DNA of 36,317 nt, taken from contig CALCKF010000009.1 of the NCBI GenBank assembly GCA_937966095.1, positions 1-36,317 on the forward strand. Reading direction: 5' to 3'. The notes under the pieces are model-generated. The model was not told the DNA's origin, ran no database searches, and saw only the letters and a list, made by a program, of their open reading frames with translations. Both the position numbers and the translations under genes were made by a program. This DNA comes from an uncultured Eubacterium sp. GTDB taxonomy: Bacteria > Bacillota > Clostridia > Peptostreptococcales > Anaerovoracaceae. Below are positions 14,445 to 22,732 of this stretch, piece by piece; position 1 is the stretch's first letter; every line of letters begins with the position of its first letter.

Positions 14445-15626
14445 TTATATTACACCTTCTTCAATAAGCTGCTTTTCTTCTTCTTCGGTAAGTCCGAAGA
14501 TTTCTCTGTTATGCTGTCCGACAAGCGGTGATGGAGTTTCTACTGCTCCCGGCGTTGCAGACATTTTGATAGTACATCCAGGGATATCCATCTTACCTGC
14601 TGTAGGATGATCCATCGTTACCACCATTTCTCTTGCCTTTATCTGAGGATGCTCAATTATCTCCTTTACGTTCATAACAGGTCCGCAAGGGATAGCAACT
14701 TCATCCATTATATTTTCTATCTCTTTTTTAGTATATTTCATACACCACTCTTCTATAGGATCTCTGAGAGCAGACTTGTAGTTCTGCTGTCTGAGATCAT
14801 TGGTCTTGAACCTCTCATCTTCAAGAAATTCAGGATGACCTATAGCCTTTGAGAATCTCTCGAACAATCTGTCATTTCCTACCCCGAGTGCAACGAATCC
14901 ATCCTTGCATTTGAAAGCATCAAACGGAGCTATCGAAGGGTCTATATTCCCGTTTCTCTGTGGAATCTCTCCACCTACTGTATAGTTTACTATGGCATTT
15001 TCCAGGATCGAGAAGATAACATCCATCATAGCTACATCGACATGCTGGCCTTCTCCTGTTCTTTCACGATGATAAAGAGCCATCATGATACCTACAGCCA
15101 GATATATACCTGCAACATGATCTCCTACAGAAGGACCTACCTTTACAGGATCCGATTCAGGAAACCCGGTAAGATTCAATATCCCGCCCATAGCCTGTGC
15201 AACAACATCATAACAAGGTCTGTGGGATATAGGGCCATACTGCCCGAAACCGGAAGATGATGCATATATTATATTAGGATTGATTTTTTTGATAGTATCA
15301 TAATCGATCTGAAGCTTCTTGGTCACACCGCCTTTATAATTTTCGGCGAACACATCCGCATCCTTTACCAGATCATAAAGCATCTCTCTTCCCTTTTCAG
15401 TCTTGAGATTAAGTGTCACCGATTTCTTGTTTCTGTTATATGATGCAAAAAAAGCACTTTCACCTGACTTTTTCTCAAAAGGTCCCCATGCACGACATTG
15501 TTCGCCTCCTATGGGCTCTACTTTTATGACTTCTGCACCGTAATCAGCTAAAAACATCGTACCGAACGGACCATTAAGCGCAGACGTAAGATCGACTACT
15601 TTCAAACCTTCAAAAACCTTTCCCAT
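14445..15626 (-). CDS. Family III CoA-transferase (CaiB/BaiF type)
   Basis: The 393-residue protein transfers CoA between carboxylic acids. The N-terminal Rossmann part has GLKVVDLTSALNGPFGTMFLADYGAEVIKVE, here seen as GLKVVDLTSALNGPFGTM and ADYGAEVIKVE. Asp169 in VGPSVGDHVAG falls exactly at the catalytic aspartate position of formyl-CoA transferase and CaiB. GEGQHVDVAMMD is also intact. Members serve oxalate, carnitine, bile acid and aromatic pathways. Here the partners are an acyl-CoA dehydrogenase, EtfAB and an ammonia-lyase-like enzyme, suggesting activation of an amino or quaternary-amine acid with CoA recycled from the reduced product. GGAGG lies 11 bases upstream. A 186-base gap with a possible promoter separates it from etfA. 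Confidence 0.9.
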   Translation of the reverse strand: MGKVFEGLKVVDLTSALNGPFGTMFLADYGAEVIKVEPIGGEQCRAWGPFEKKSGESAFFASYNRNKKSVTLNLKTEKGREMLYDLVKDADVFAENYKGGVTKKLQIDYDTIKKINPNIIYASSSGFGQYGPISHRPCYDVVAQAMGGILNLTGFPESDPVKVGPSVGDHVAGIYLAVGIMMALYHRERTGEGQHVDVAMMDVIFSILENAIVNYTVGGEIPQRNGNIDPSIAPFDAFKCKDGFVALGVGNDRLFERFSKAIGHPEFLEDERFKTNDLRQQNYKSALRDPIEEWCMKYTKKEIENIMDEVAIPCGPVMNVKEIIEHPQIKAREMVVTMDHPTAGKMDIPGCTIKMSATPGAVETPSPLVGQHNREIFGLTEEEEKQLIEEGVI

Positions 15627-15703
15627 TGTTTAATTTTCCTCCATTGCTTTTAATATATAATTTATGATCAAACATATAATTACAGCTGTTAAAAATTTAA
15701 CTG

Positions 15704-15744
15704 CTCTCCGTCCACTATATTTTATACAGCAAACGGAGAGTCAA
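15704..15744 (-). promoter_or_regulatory. Possible promoter/operator or terminator hairpin between etfA and CoA-transferase
   Basis: An 8-bp inverted repeat (CTCTCCGT at 15704-15711, ACGGAGAG at 15733-15740) brackets a possible minus-strand promoter. That promoter has a -35 TTGACT (15739-15744) and a -10 TATAGT (15714-15719) with a 19-base spacer. The dyad could be an operator for the downstream two genes. It could instead be a termination hairpin for acd-etfBA, although the T-run beyond it is broken (AGCAGTTAAATTTTTAA). Confidence 0.4.
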
Positions 15745-15812
15745 TCATAACTTTGTTAAAAAAAGCTTTAAATTTAGTTAAATCTGAACAAACTGTATCG
15801 TTACGTCAGTGT

Positions 15813-16919
15813 TTATTTTGATGCTCTTGCTGCATTGAGGGCATCCACCATTAGAGGAACAACTTTAAAAAGATCTCCGGTTATACCATAGTCGGCTATC
15901 TCGAATATAGGGGCAGTTTCATCCTTGTTTACCGCGATTATCAGCTCTGAATCCTGCATTCCTGCCTTATGCTGGATAGCTCCCGAGATTCCCAGAGCGA
16001 CATATACCTTCGGATGTACTGTTTTCCCTGTCTGTCCTACCTGATGATCCGCAGAAAGCCATCCTGAATCTATGGTAACCCTGGAGCCTCCCACTACACC
16101 GCCGCCAAATGCCTCTGCCAGCTGTCCGGCAAGCTCTATTCCTTTCTGGACATCCTTTCCTATACCTCTTCCTACTGATACGATCACATCGGCACCTATA
16201 AGATCAACGATCTGTCTGGCTTCTTTGACCACATCGAGTACCTGAGTCTTTATATCGTCTGCCGTAAGTGATACAGGATACTTTTCAACTACGCATGCAT
16301 CTGCTTTTTCCTGTGAAAACGGAGCTTTCTTCATTACTCCCGGGCGGACTGTAGACATGCAAGGACGGAATCTAGGGCAAATTATGGTAGCCATAAGATG
16401 TCCGCCGAAAGCAGGTCTTGTCATCTTGAGGTTCACATCTTCCATATCAAATTTTGTATTTGACAGGTCAAGAGTAGATGATGTCTCAAGGAAATTAACA
16501 TAATTGTTCATATCGATATCAAGATGTGTGCAGTCTGCCGTAAGCCCGGTACAAAGTCTTGCAGCACATCTAGGGCCCAGATCACGTCCTATGTTTGATG
16601 CACCCAGAAGGATCACCTCAGGCTTCAGATCCATAGCCGCATCACATATTACCTTAGTATAAGCATCTGTAGTATATACTTCAAGCGCCGGATCATCACA
16701 AACAATCACCTTATCTGCTCCGTATCCTCCAAGTTCCTTTGCAAGTCCTTCTACGTTATGTCCGAGAAGTATACCTATAAGCTGAGAACCTCTTTCGTCT
16801 GCCAGCTTTCTTCCTTCTGAGATCAGCTCAAAGTCTGTGTTCATCAAAACGCCGTTTCTCTGCTCACAAAATACCCAAATGTCTTTAAATTCATTTATAT
16901 TTGCACTATTGAAAGCCAT
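15813..16919 (-). CDS. etfA: Electron transfer flavoprotein alpha subunit
   Basis: Alpha subunit of ETF, 368 residues. The C-terminal FAD domain is complete: GADVIVSVGRGIGKDVQ, GGGVVGGSRVTIDSGWL, HQVGQTGKTVHPKVYVALGI, SGAIQHKAGM and a DYGITGDLFKVVP segment. The N-terminal domain starts IWVFCEQRNG, as in clostridial EtfA that pair with butyryl-CoA dehydrogenase-like enzymes. It transfers electrons between the adjacent acyl-CoA dehydrogenase and other carriers. It lies 15 bases after etfB with an AAAGGAG site. A bifurcating role is plausible from the type of its partner EtfB but unproven. Confidence 0.95.
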   Translation of the reverse strand: MAFNSANINEFKDIWVFCEQRNGVLMNTDFELISEGRKLADERGSQLIGILLGHNVEGLAKELGGYGADKVIVCDDPALEVYTTDAYTKVICDAAMDLKPEVILLGASNIGRDLGPRCAARLCTGLTADCTHLDIDMNNYVNFLETSSTLDLSNTKFDMEDVNLKMTRPAFGGHLMATIICPRFRPCMSTVRPGVMKKAPFSQEKADACVVEKYPVSLTADDIKTQVLDVVKEARQIVDLIGADVIVSVGRGIGKDVQKGIELAGQLAEAFGGGVVGGSRVTIDSGWLSADHQVGQTGKTVHPKVYVALGISGAIQHKAGMQDSELIIAVNKDETAPIFEIADYGITGDLFKVVPLMVDALNAARASK

Positions 16920-16934
16920 TGTTCTCTCCTTTCC

Positions 16935-17738
16935 CTAAATAACGTGTTTTTCCAATAATATATTGGCAAGTGTTTCTGCAGTGTTTTTATCAGCGCCTTC
17001 AAGCATAACGCCTACACCCTTTAAAGGAGGTGTAAATGACTTGAAAATATTAGTAGGGGATCCTTTGAGTCCTATCTTGTCCAGCTCGATGAGCGGTTCA
17101 TCCTTGAGCGCCTCAAAATCGAGAACCAGGAAAGGTTTTTCATAGCAGTGGTTGATACCGTTGAGAGTCATGTATCTTGCCTTGCTGTCCTGATCGCTTA
17201 TGCATGTAATCAGACAAGGTGTCTGAACCTTTATCTTCATATATCCGTCTTCCAGCATACGTTTTACAGTAATATCATTGCCTTCTTTAACGATCTCTGC
17301 CGCATATGATACCTGAGGAAGTCCCAGTTTTTCCGCGATCTGCGGTCCAACCTGCGCTGTATCTCCGTCTATGGCCTGTCTTCCGCAGAAGATCATGTCA
17401 TCATCTCCCAGGCCTATGTTATTGATAGCAGCTGAAATTATCTGAGATGTGGCAAACGTATCAGATCCGCCAAATTCCCTTGCCGATATCAATACGGCAT
17501 CATCAGCACCCATTGCAAGAAGTTCCCTAAGCATACCTTCTGCAGGAGCAGGTCCCATAGTGACTGCAGTTACCTGACATCCTGTGTTGTCCTTTAATAC
17601 AAGTGCCTGCTCCATAGCGATAAGATCGTCAGGGTTTATGATGGTCTGCATGGAAGCACGGTTTAAAGTTCCATCCGGATTTACCGCAACTACGCCGGAA
17701 GTATCTGGAACCTGTTTTACACAAACAAAAATTCTCAT
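16935..17738 (-). CDS. etfB: Electron transfer flavoprotein beta subunit
   Basis: Beta subunit of 267 residues, starting MRIFVCVKQVPDTSGV and carrying IINPDD, CGRQAIDGDTAQVGPQIAEK and GLKGSPTNIFKSFTPP. These stretches closely resemble EtfB of the bifurcating butyryl-CoA dehydrogenase and caffeyl-CoA reductase complexes, where this subunit binds the bifurcating FAD instead of AMP. It would accept electrons from NADH and pass them to the dehydrogenase and ferredoxin. That mechanism is inference from remembered homologues. An AAGGAG site lies 9 bases upstream, and 16 bases separate it from the dehydrogenase gene. Confidence 0.95.
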   Translation of the reverse strand: MRIFVCVKQVPDTSGVVAVNPDGTLNRASMQTIINPDDLIAMEQALVLKDNTGCQVTAVTMGPAPAEGMLRELLAMGADDAVLISAREFGGSDTFATSQIISAAINNIGLGDDDMIFCGRQAIDGDTAQVGPQIAEKLGLPQVSYAAEIVKEGNDITVKRMLEDGYMKIKVQTPCLITCISDQDSKARYMTLNGINHCYEKPFLVLDFEALKDEPLIELDKIGLKGSPTNIFKSFTPPLKGVGVMLEGADKNTAETLANILLEKHVI

Positions 17739-17754
17739 TCAAATACACTCCTTC

Positions 17755-18900
17755 CTATTTGTTCATTACCGCTCTTGCAATAACGACTTTATGGATTTCC
17801 GAAGTTCCTTCATATATTTCTGTAAGCTTCGCATCTCTATACATACGTTCCAGAGGATAATCCTTCATATATCCGTATCCGCCATGGATCTGCAGCGCCA
17901 GATTAGTCACGAAACGTGCATTTTCAGCTGCATTGTACTTGCACATAGCAGCTTCCTTTGTAAAAGGTTTGCCGGCATCTGCAAGATAAGATGCAGTATA
18001 TACCAGTGCTTTTGCCGCCTCGGTTTTAGTTGCCATATCAGCTATGTACCACTGCAAGCCCTGGAGTGTTGCTATAGGTTTTCCGAACTGAACACGCTCA
18101 TGCATGTATTTTACAGAAAGATCTATAGCTTCCTCTGCAACTCCCATCGCCTGAGCTCCTACGCCGATTCTTGCGGCATCGAGAGCTTTCATTGCGATCT
18201 TGAAGCCCTTGTTTTTCTTTCCAAGCATATTGGCTGCCGGAACTCTGCAGTCCTCGAATACGAGCTCAGCTGTTTCCGAACCTGCCAGACCCATTTTGTC
18301 TTCTATCTTGCCTGAAGAAAATCCCGGCATTCCCTTTTCTACTATAAATGCCGACATCCCCTTTGTTCCCATCTTAGGCTCTGTCATTGCAAATATCACA
18401 AGAACTCCTGCCCTTGCTCCTCCTGTGATGAAGCACTTTGTTCCGTTCAGTATATATTCATCTGTTTTCTCGTCATATACAGCCACAGTTTTTACTCCTG
18501 CGGCATCTGAACCTGCATTAGGCTCCGTAAGTGCGAAAGCGCCCAGTTCACCGCCTTTAGTAAGCCTAGGCAGATACTTCTGTTTCTGTTCTTCAGTACC
18601 GAAATCCAGTATCGCATGGGGAGCGATCAAATGAATAGATAAAGTTGCAGCCGAAGACATGCACTTTTTAGCAAATTCAGATACAGCGATTACCTTTTCC
18701 AGCATCCCGCCGCCGGAACCGCCATATATTTCGGGAACTCCTATCCCTGTAAAACCCGTTGCAGCCATTTTAGCGAAGTTTTCAACCGGGAATCTATGTT
18801 CAGCATCTATTTCCGCTGCTACCGGATCCAGTTCTTCTTCTGCAAACTGCGCGGCCAATTTCTTTAACATTTCCTGTTCTTTAGTTAACGAAAAGTCCAT
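17755..18900 (-). CDS. Acyl-CoA dehydrogenase / enoyl-CoA reductase
   Basis: FAD-dependent acyl-CoA dehydrogenase of 381 residues. It has the FAD/substrate segment GAFALTEPNAGSDA, the KCFITGG stretch, ERVQFGKPI, and the catalytic base Glu364 in IYEGTSEI. Short-chain members include butyryl-CoA dehydrogenase, acryloyl-CoA reductase and CaiA. The operon context with EtfAB and an ammonia-lyase-like gene points to reduction of an enoyl-CoA, not beta-oxidation. I chose the ATG at 18900 (MDFSLTKEQEML), the standard family start, 9 bases after AAAGG; in-frame ATGs upstream lack a usable site. It is the first gene of the acd-etfB-etfA unit behind a good promoter. The substrate chain cannot be read from the sequence. 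Confidence 0.92.
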   Translation of the reverse strand: MDFSLTKEQEMLKKLAAQFAEEELDPVAAEIDAEHRFPVENFAKMAATGFTGIGVPEIYGGSGGGMLEKVIAVSEFAKKCMSSAATLSIHLIAPHAILDFGTEEQKQKYLPRLTKGGELGAFALTEPNAGSDAAGVKTVAVYDEKTDEYILNGTKCFITGGARAGVLVIFAMTEPKMGTKGMSAFIVEKGMPGFSSGKIEDKMGLAGSETAELVFEDCRVPAANMLGKKNKGFKIAMKALDAARIGVGAQAMGVAEEAIDLSVKYMHERVQFGKPIATLQGLQWYIADMATKTEAAKALVYTASYLADAGKPFTKEAAMCKYNAAENARFVTNLALQIHGGYGYMKDYPLERMYRDAKLTEIYEGTSEIHKVVIARAVMNK

Positions 18901-18958
18901 ATTTTTCATCCTTTCTTTAAATATTGTACGAAAAATTATTTTCATCCTGCATTAAATG

Positions 18959-18986
18959 ATAATAGATATAGCAACTGGAAAGTCAA
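18959..18986 (-). promoter_or_regulatory. Promoter of the acyl-CoA dehydrogenase-etfBA unit
   Basis: On the minus strand a -35 TTGACT (18981-18986) and a -10 TATTAT (18959-18964) are separated by 16 bases, about 58 bases upstream of the dehydrogenase start. Confidence 0.65.
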
Positions 18987-19064
18987 GCAGAATTATTTTT
19001 TTATCATCAGAATCTTTTCTCACTTCATTGAAACCCTCTACTAACGTGAGTGTTTGTGAAACAG

Positions 19065-19093
19065 TTGACAAAATCTTTTACAGGCACCATAAT
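19065..19093 (+). promoter_or_regulatory. Promoter of mnmM
   Basis: A perfect -35 TTGACA (19065-19070) and a -10 CATAAT (19088-19093) have a 17-base spacer on the plus strand, 32 bases before the ATG. Confidence 0.75.
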
Positions 19094-19125
19094 CCTATTA
19101 TACCTTTAAGGAAAAAGAGGATGAT

Positions 19126-19707
19126 ATGATGACCGATCTGATACGCACCGCAACAGACCTTGCCAGCCATATGGCGATACAATACATGATGCCGGGAGAT
19201 ATCGCTATAGATGCAACATGCGGAAACGGCAACGATACCGTTAAGCTTGCCTCTGCAATGCCAGAAAAACTGTATGCCTTCGACATACAGCCGGCAGCCA
19301 TAGAGAATACGCGAAACCTTTTAATTTCATGCGGATTTGCTTCTCTTCTGCAAAATGATACGATACGCCTCATCTGTGACTCTCATGAAAATCTCGGATC
19401 ATATGTGAAAGAGAGGGTCGGTGCAGTTATGTTCAATCTGGGTTATATGCCGGGGCAGGACAAATCTGTTACCACACAAAGTGTTTCAACCTTAAAAGCT
19501 TTGACTTCAGCACTTGAACTTTTACGGATAGGAGGTATAATCTGCATCACAATGTACAGCGGACATACAGAGGGGCTTAAAGAAAAAAAAGACATACTTG
19601 AATGGGCTTCCGGTCTGGATAACAAAATATTTCATTCTGCATATGTAAGCATGATAAATCAGAAAAATTCTCCGCCTGAAATTGTTTTTATAACGAGGAA
19701 AAAATAA
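19126..19707 (+). CDS. mnmM: Class I SAM methyltransferase MnmM (YtqB)
   Basis: SAM-dependent methyltransferase of 193 residues in the family once annotated as putative rRNA methylase. B. subtilis YtqB of this family is now known as MnmM, which methylates nm5U to mnm5U at tRNA wobble positions. The SAM loop DATCGNGNDTVKLA is at about 29-42. The family signatures FNLGYMPGQDKSVTT and YSGHTEG are intact. AAGAGG lies 5 bases before the ATG at 19126 and 8 before the next in-frame ATG, so the start could be one codon later. It is a single-gene unit with its own promoter and a shared terminator. Confidence 0.88.
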   Translation: MMTDLIRTATDLASHMAIQYMMPGDIAIDATCGNGNDTVKLASAMPEKLYAFDIQPAAIENTRNLLISCGFASLLQNDTIRLICDSHENLGSYVKERVGAVMFNLGYMPGQDKSVTTQSVSTLKALTSALELLRIGGIICITMYSGHTEGLKEKKDILEWASGLDNKIFHSAYVSMINQKNSPPEIVFITRKK

Positions 19708-19710
19708 AAA

Positions 19711-19734
19711 GGCAGCGTATATCTTTACGCCGCC
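19711..19734. terminator. Bidirectional terminator between mnmM and the CYTH gene
   Basis: The stem GGCAGCGTA (19711-19719) / TACGCCGCC (19726-19734) has one mismatch and a 6-base loop. It is followed by TCCGTTTTTT on the plus strand and TTTTTATTTTTTCC on the minus strand, so it serves the two convergent genes. Confidence 0.8.
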
Positions 19735-19742
19735 TCCGTTTT

Positions 19743-20360
19743 TTATCTGTTATCCTTTATCATTTTAATGCCTCTGGCATATTTGCTCCTGGTTTCCTTT
19801 TCAAGGCCATACTCGTCACACAATTTTTTCCCGAGCTTCTCAAGTTCTTCAGTTTTTCCGGAAAAAAGCTCGAGTTCCACTTCGGATATGGGCTCTTCGC
19901 CATAAGGTGTAACTATCCAGCCTTCATCTACTGACAGCTCGAAAAGACCGGTACCCGTATCTATCCTGAAACGCCTTCTGTGAAATCTTGTTTCCAAAAG
20001 CGAGTACATGACCTTATCTCCTATGATTTTCATAAGCTCAGCGCCTATTTTGCTTTCTCTGAAAACACCGGGATCAGGTTTGTCATCTTCAACGGGCACA
20101 TTTATCTCTTCTCTCGTATGAAGAGCACCTTCACTGTGTCCCTTCCATTTTAAAGAGGCCACCCATCTGCATCCTTCTTTTCTTACCCTGTACGCCATAT
20201 CATTCTTCGCAAGATCACAATTAGGTGTATCAAAATATTTTGCGTTGAAGCACATCTCCTCTCTGGAATCATCTTCTTCAAGAGAAAAAAACAGTTTATC
20301 ATTCCAGATATCATCTGCTATTTCAGTAGTAGGTATTTTATACTTTAATTCGATCTCCAT
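19743..20360 (-). CDS. CYTH domain-containing protein
   Basis: Protein of 205 residues with the CYTH tunnel-fold signature at the N-terminus (MEIELKYKI, the ExExK motif). It also has the expected series of charged strands (MAYRVRKEGCRWVASLKWKG, LFELSVDEG, SEVELELFSG). The superfamily includes triphosphate hydrolases such as inorganic triphosphatase and thiamine triphosphatase, and class IV adenylate cyclases. Which activity applies cannot be told from the sequence, and metal-dependent triphosphatase is most common. AAGG precedes the ATG. It has its own promoter in the gap before arcC and is not obviously part of the arc operon. Confidence 0.85.
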   Translation of the reverse strand: MEIELKYKIPTTEIADDIWNDKLFFSLEEDDSREEMCFNAKYFDTPNCDLAKNDMAYRVRKEGCRWVASLKWKGHSEGALHTREEINVPVEDDKPDPGVFRESKIGAELMKIIGDKVMYSLLETRFHRRRFRIDTGTGLFELSVDEGWIVTPYGEEPISEVELELFSGKTEELEKLGKKLCDEYGLEKETRSKYARGIKMIKDNR

Positions 20361-20432
20361 ATATTACCTTCTCATTTCTATCAACATATATATCATACGA
20401 TTTGTCCAAACTGTCAGAAAATGTACCCTATG

Positions 20433-20461
20433 ATAATATCACTTTAGTCTCTTTAACGCAA
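20433..20461 (-). promoter_or_regulatory. Promoter of the CYTH gene
   Basis: On the minus strand a -35 TTGCGT (20456-20461), a 17-base spacer and an extended -10 TGATATTAT (core 20433-20438) lie in the arcC-CYTH gap. Confidence 0.6.
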
Positions 20462-20475
20462 GTTATTTATTTTTT

Positions 20476-21423
20476 TCAGTTGAATGTTATCGTGGTCCCT
20501 GTCTTTCCTTCCAGTGCTTCTACAGCTTTATCGAGTGATGTTATTATGGCCTTTTTATCCGGATACGTTCTTACAAATTTCATCGCGGCTTCTACCTTCG
20601 GCAACATGCTTCCTGCCGGGAACTGGCCTTCTTCAACGTATCCGGCCGCCTCATACAATGTCATGCCGGACAGGTCTTTCTGGGTGGGTTTATTGAAATC
20701 GACAGCGACCTTCTCAACTTCTGTCAATATCATGAGAATATCTGCATTCACATTTTCAGCCAGCAGTTCTGCGGCAAAATCCTTGTCTATGACTGCCGCA
20801 ACTCCTTCAAGAGTACCGTCAGGGTTTTCCACTACCGGGATCCCGCCGCCGCCACACGTTATCACTATAGAGTTGTCCCAAAGCTGCTTTACAGCTTCTA
20901 TTTCTACTATCCTGACCGGTCGTGGAGAAGCGACCACACGCCTGTATCCACGTCCCGAATCCTCCTTCATAACATAACCCTTTTCATTTTCAAGGGCATT
21001 AGCCTCTTTCTCTGTATAGAAAGGCCCTATCGGCTTGCTTGGCTCCCTGAATGCAGGATCATTCCTGTCTACTATAATCTGAGTAGCGACTGTTACTACA
21101 GGAACATTTCGATTGTCCCTGTTAAGGGCGTATTTAAGACACTGCTGTATATGGTATCCTATATATCCCTGAGACATTGCTCCACACACGTCGAACGGCA
21201 TTGCCGGAGTAACTCCACTTGCAGTCTCCGAAGCAAGTACTATCCTGCCCACCTGCGGACCATTGCCATGCACTACAGCTATCTCATGTCCCATTCCGCT
21301 TATTCTGGCAATATGCTCACATGTTTTCCTGACCACTTCAAGCTGCGCTTCTGCTGTGGCAGGACCGCCGCTTGTCTGTAATGCGTTTCCGCCCAAAGCG
21401 ATCACTATTTTTTTTGCACTCAT
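20476..21423 (-). CDS. arcC: Carbamate kinase
   Basis: Carbamate kinase of 315 residues, the ATP-forming last step of the arginine deiminase pathway (carbamoyl phosphate plus ADP to ATP, CO2 and ammonia). Family segments are intact: IVIALGGNALQ at the N-terminus, VVHGNGPQVG, MSQGYIGYHIQQ, KPIGPFYTEKEA and ITCGGGGIPVV. It is the last gene of arcB-arcA-arcC, 47 bases after arcA. No antiporter gene arcD is adjacent. It is cytosolic. Confidence 0.96.
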   Translation of the reverse strand: MSAKKIVIALGGNALQTSGGPATAEAQLEVVRKTCEHIARISGMGHEIAVVHGNGPQVGRIVLASETASGVTPAMPFDVCGAMSQGYIGYHIQQCLKYALNRDNRNVPVVTVATQIIVDRNDPAFREPSKPIGPFYTEKEANALENEKGYVMKEDSGRGYRRVVASPRPVRIVEIEAVKQLWDNSIVITCGGGGIPVVENPDGTLEGVAAVIDKDFAAELLAENVNADILMILTEVEKVAVDFNKPTQKDLSGMTLYEAAGYVEEGQFPAGSMLPKVEAAMKFVRTYPDKKAIITSLDKAVEALEGKTGTTITFN

Positions 21424-21470
21424 GGTAAACTCTCCTAATCCATATAGATATCCTTTAAAACAGAGACTTA

Positions 21471-22688
21471 CTAAAGATCATCCCTGTTTACAGGACAGCT
21501 CATACATCTTGGGCCTCCTCTGCCCCTTGACAGCTCTGAACTCGGTATTGTCAGAACCTTTATCCCCTTTTTATCCAGAAGATCATTTGTTACATAGTTT
21601 CGCTCATATGTCACCACAATGCCGGGAGCTATAGCAAGAGTATTGGAGCCGTCATTCCACTGTTCGCGCTGTGCAGCCTGCGGATCATTGCCTCCGCATC
21701 TTATAAGATCGACTGCTGGAAGCCCTAATTCTATTTTAAGGATATTTTCAAGTTCATCCTGTATACTGGCGAAATGTGCTTTTCCCTCCCGGTCCAGAGT
21801 TATCTCAAATAACTGCAACGGTCCTTCTATTTCCGGGTGAATAGTGAATTTATCAAAGTCTACCATTGTAAACACTGTGTCAAGATGCATAAATGCTCTG
21901 CATTTAGGTATATCAAATACAAGTATCTTTCTGAAGGATGAGTTGTTCAGTATATTTTTTGCGAAACGTTCTATGCCGGCCACCGTAGTCCTCTGGGACA
22001 ATCCTATCGCTACTATATCACTTGACAGCACGAGGATATCCCCTCCCTCTATTGAATACGCATCATCATAGTTATACCATATATCCGTTCCGTAAGGTGC
22101 AAATTCCCTGTTATATCTGAACATATATCCTAAAAGTATCGCCTCTCTCTTTCTTGCCGTTGTACTCATATGATGTATACTTATACCATTTCCGACACAT
22201 GCTCCCGGATCACGGGTAAAATACAGATTTGGCATGGGGTCTGTATAATACGGGTATCCGGATGATATATAATCGGCCAGCGAAGATGATTCTACGTCAA
22301 GTTCACTTTTTTTCACTCCTGATATCACCTTTTCCACCATCTTTCTTACCGGCATTTCAGAAAGATAATGTTCAAGCGCTTTCTTAACTGCATCTGAATG
22401 TATATCACTTGCATCTATAAATTCTTTTATGAAATTTTCCCTGACATTACTGTTACTTAAAGCCTTTACGGTTTCATCTACATAATATACGACTTCTGCG
22501 CCGTTTTCTCTTAAAAGATCGGCAAATCTGTCATGCTCCTGCTGAGCTACTTTCAGATAAGGTATATCATCAAACAGCAGACGTTCAAAATTGTCAGGCA
22601 CAAGGCCCTCTATCTCCTCTCCGATCCTGTGAAGAAGCACTTTATTGAGCCTGCCTATTTCCGAATAATTATTGATACCGGGTTTCAT
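21471..22688 (-). CDS. arcA: Arginine deiminase
   Basis: Arginine deiminase of 405 residues, hydrolysing arginine to citrulline and ammonia. Guanidine-group family motifs are visible: FTRDPGACVG, SIEGGDILVL, FMHLDTVFTMVD and the C-terminal GRGGPRCMSCPVNRDDL with the catalytic cysteine (Cys395). The N-terminus reads INNYSEIGRLNKVLLHR, standard for the family. It lies 44 bases after arcB in the same transcription unit. The pathway gives ATP and alkalinises the medium. Confidence 0.97.
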   Translation of the reverse strand: MKPGINNYSEIGRLNKVLLHRIGEEIEGLVPDNFERLLFDDIPYLKVAQQEHDRFADLLRENGAEVVYYVDETVKALSNSNVRENFIKEFIDASDIHSDAVKKALEHYLSEMPVRKMVEKVISGVKKSELDVESSSLADYISSGYPYYTDPMPNLYFTRDPGACVGNGISIHHMSTTARKREAILLGYMFRYNREFAPYGTDIWYNYDDAYSIEGGDILVLSSDIVAIGLSQRTTVAGIERFAKNILNNSSFRKILVFDIPKCRAFMHLDTVFTMVDFDKFTIHPEIEGPLQLFEITLDREGKAHFASIQDELENILKIELGLPAVDLIRCGGNDPQAAQREQWNDGSNTLAIAPGIVVTYERNYVTNDLLDKKGIKVLTIPSSELSRGRGGPRCMSCPVNRDDL

Positions 22689-22732
22689 AAAACCCTCCTT
22701 TCTTTTGCTGATATAAAATCAGAAAAAGGCTT

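Noticed and set aside
17584..18315. 243-codon open frame on the plus strand across etfB and the acyl-CoA dehydrogenase
   Set aside because: It is antisense to two clearly recognised genes, has no ribosome binding site and reads as cysteine/serine/phenylalanine-rich shadow sequence.
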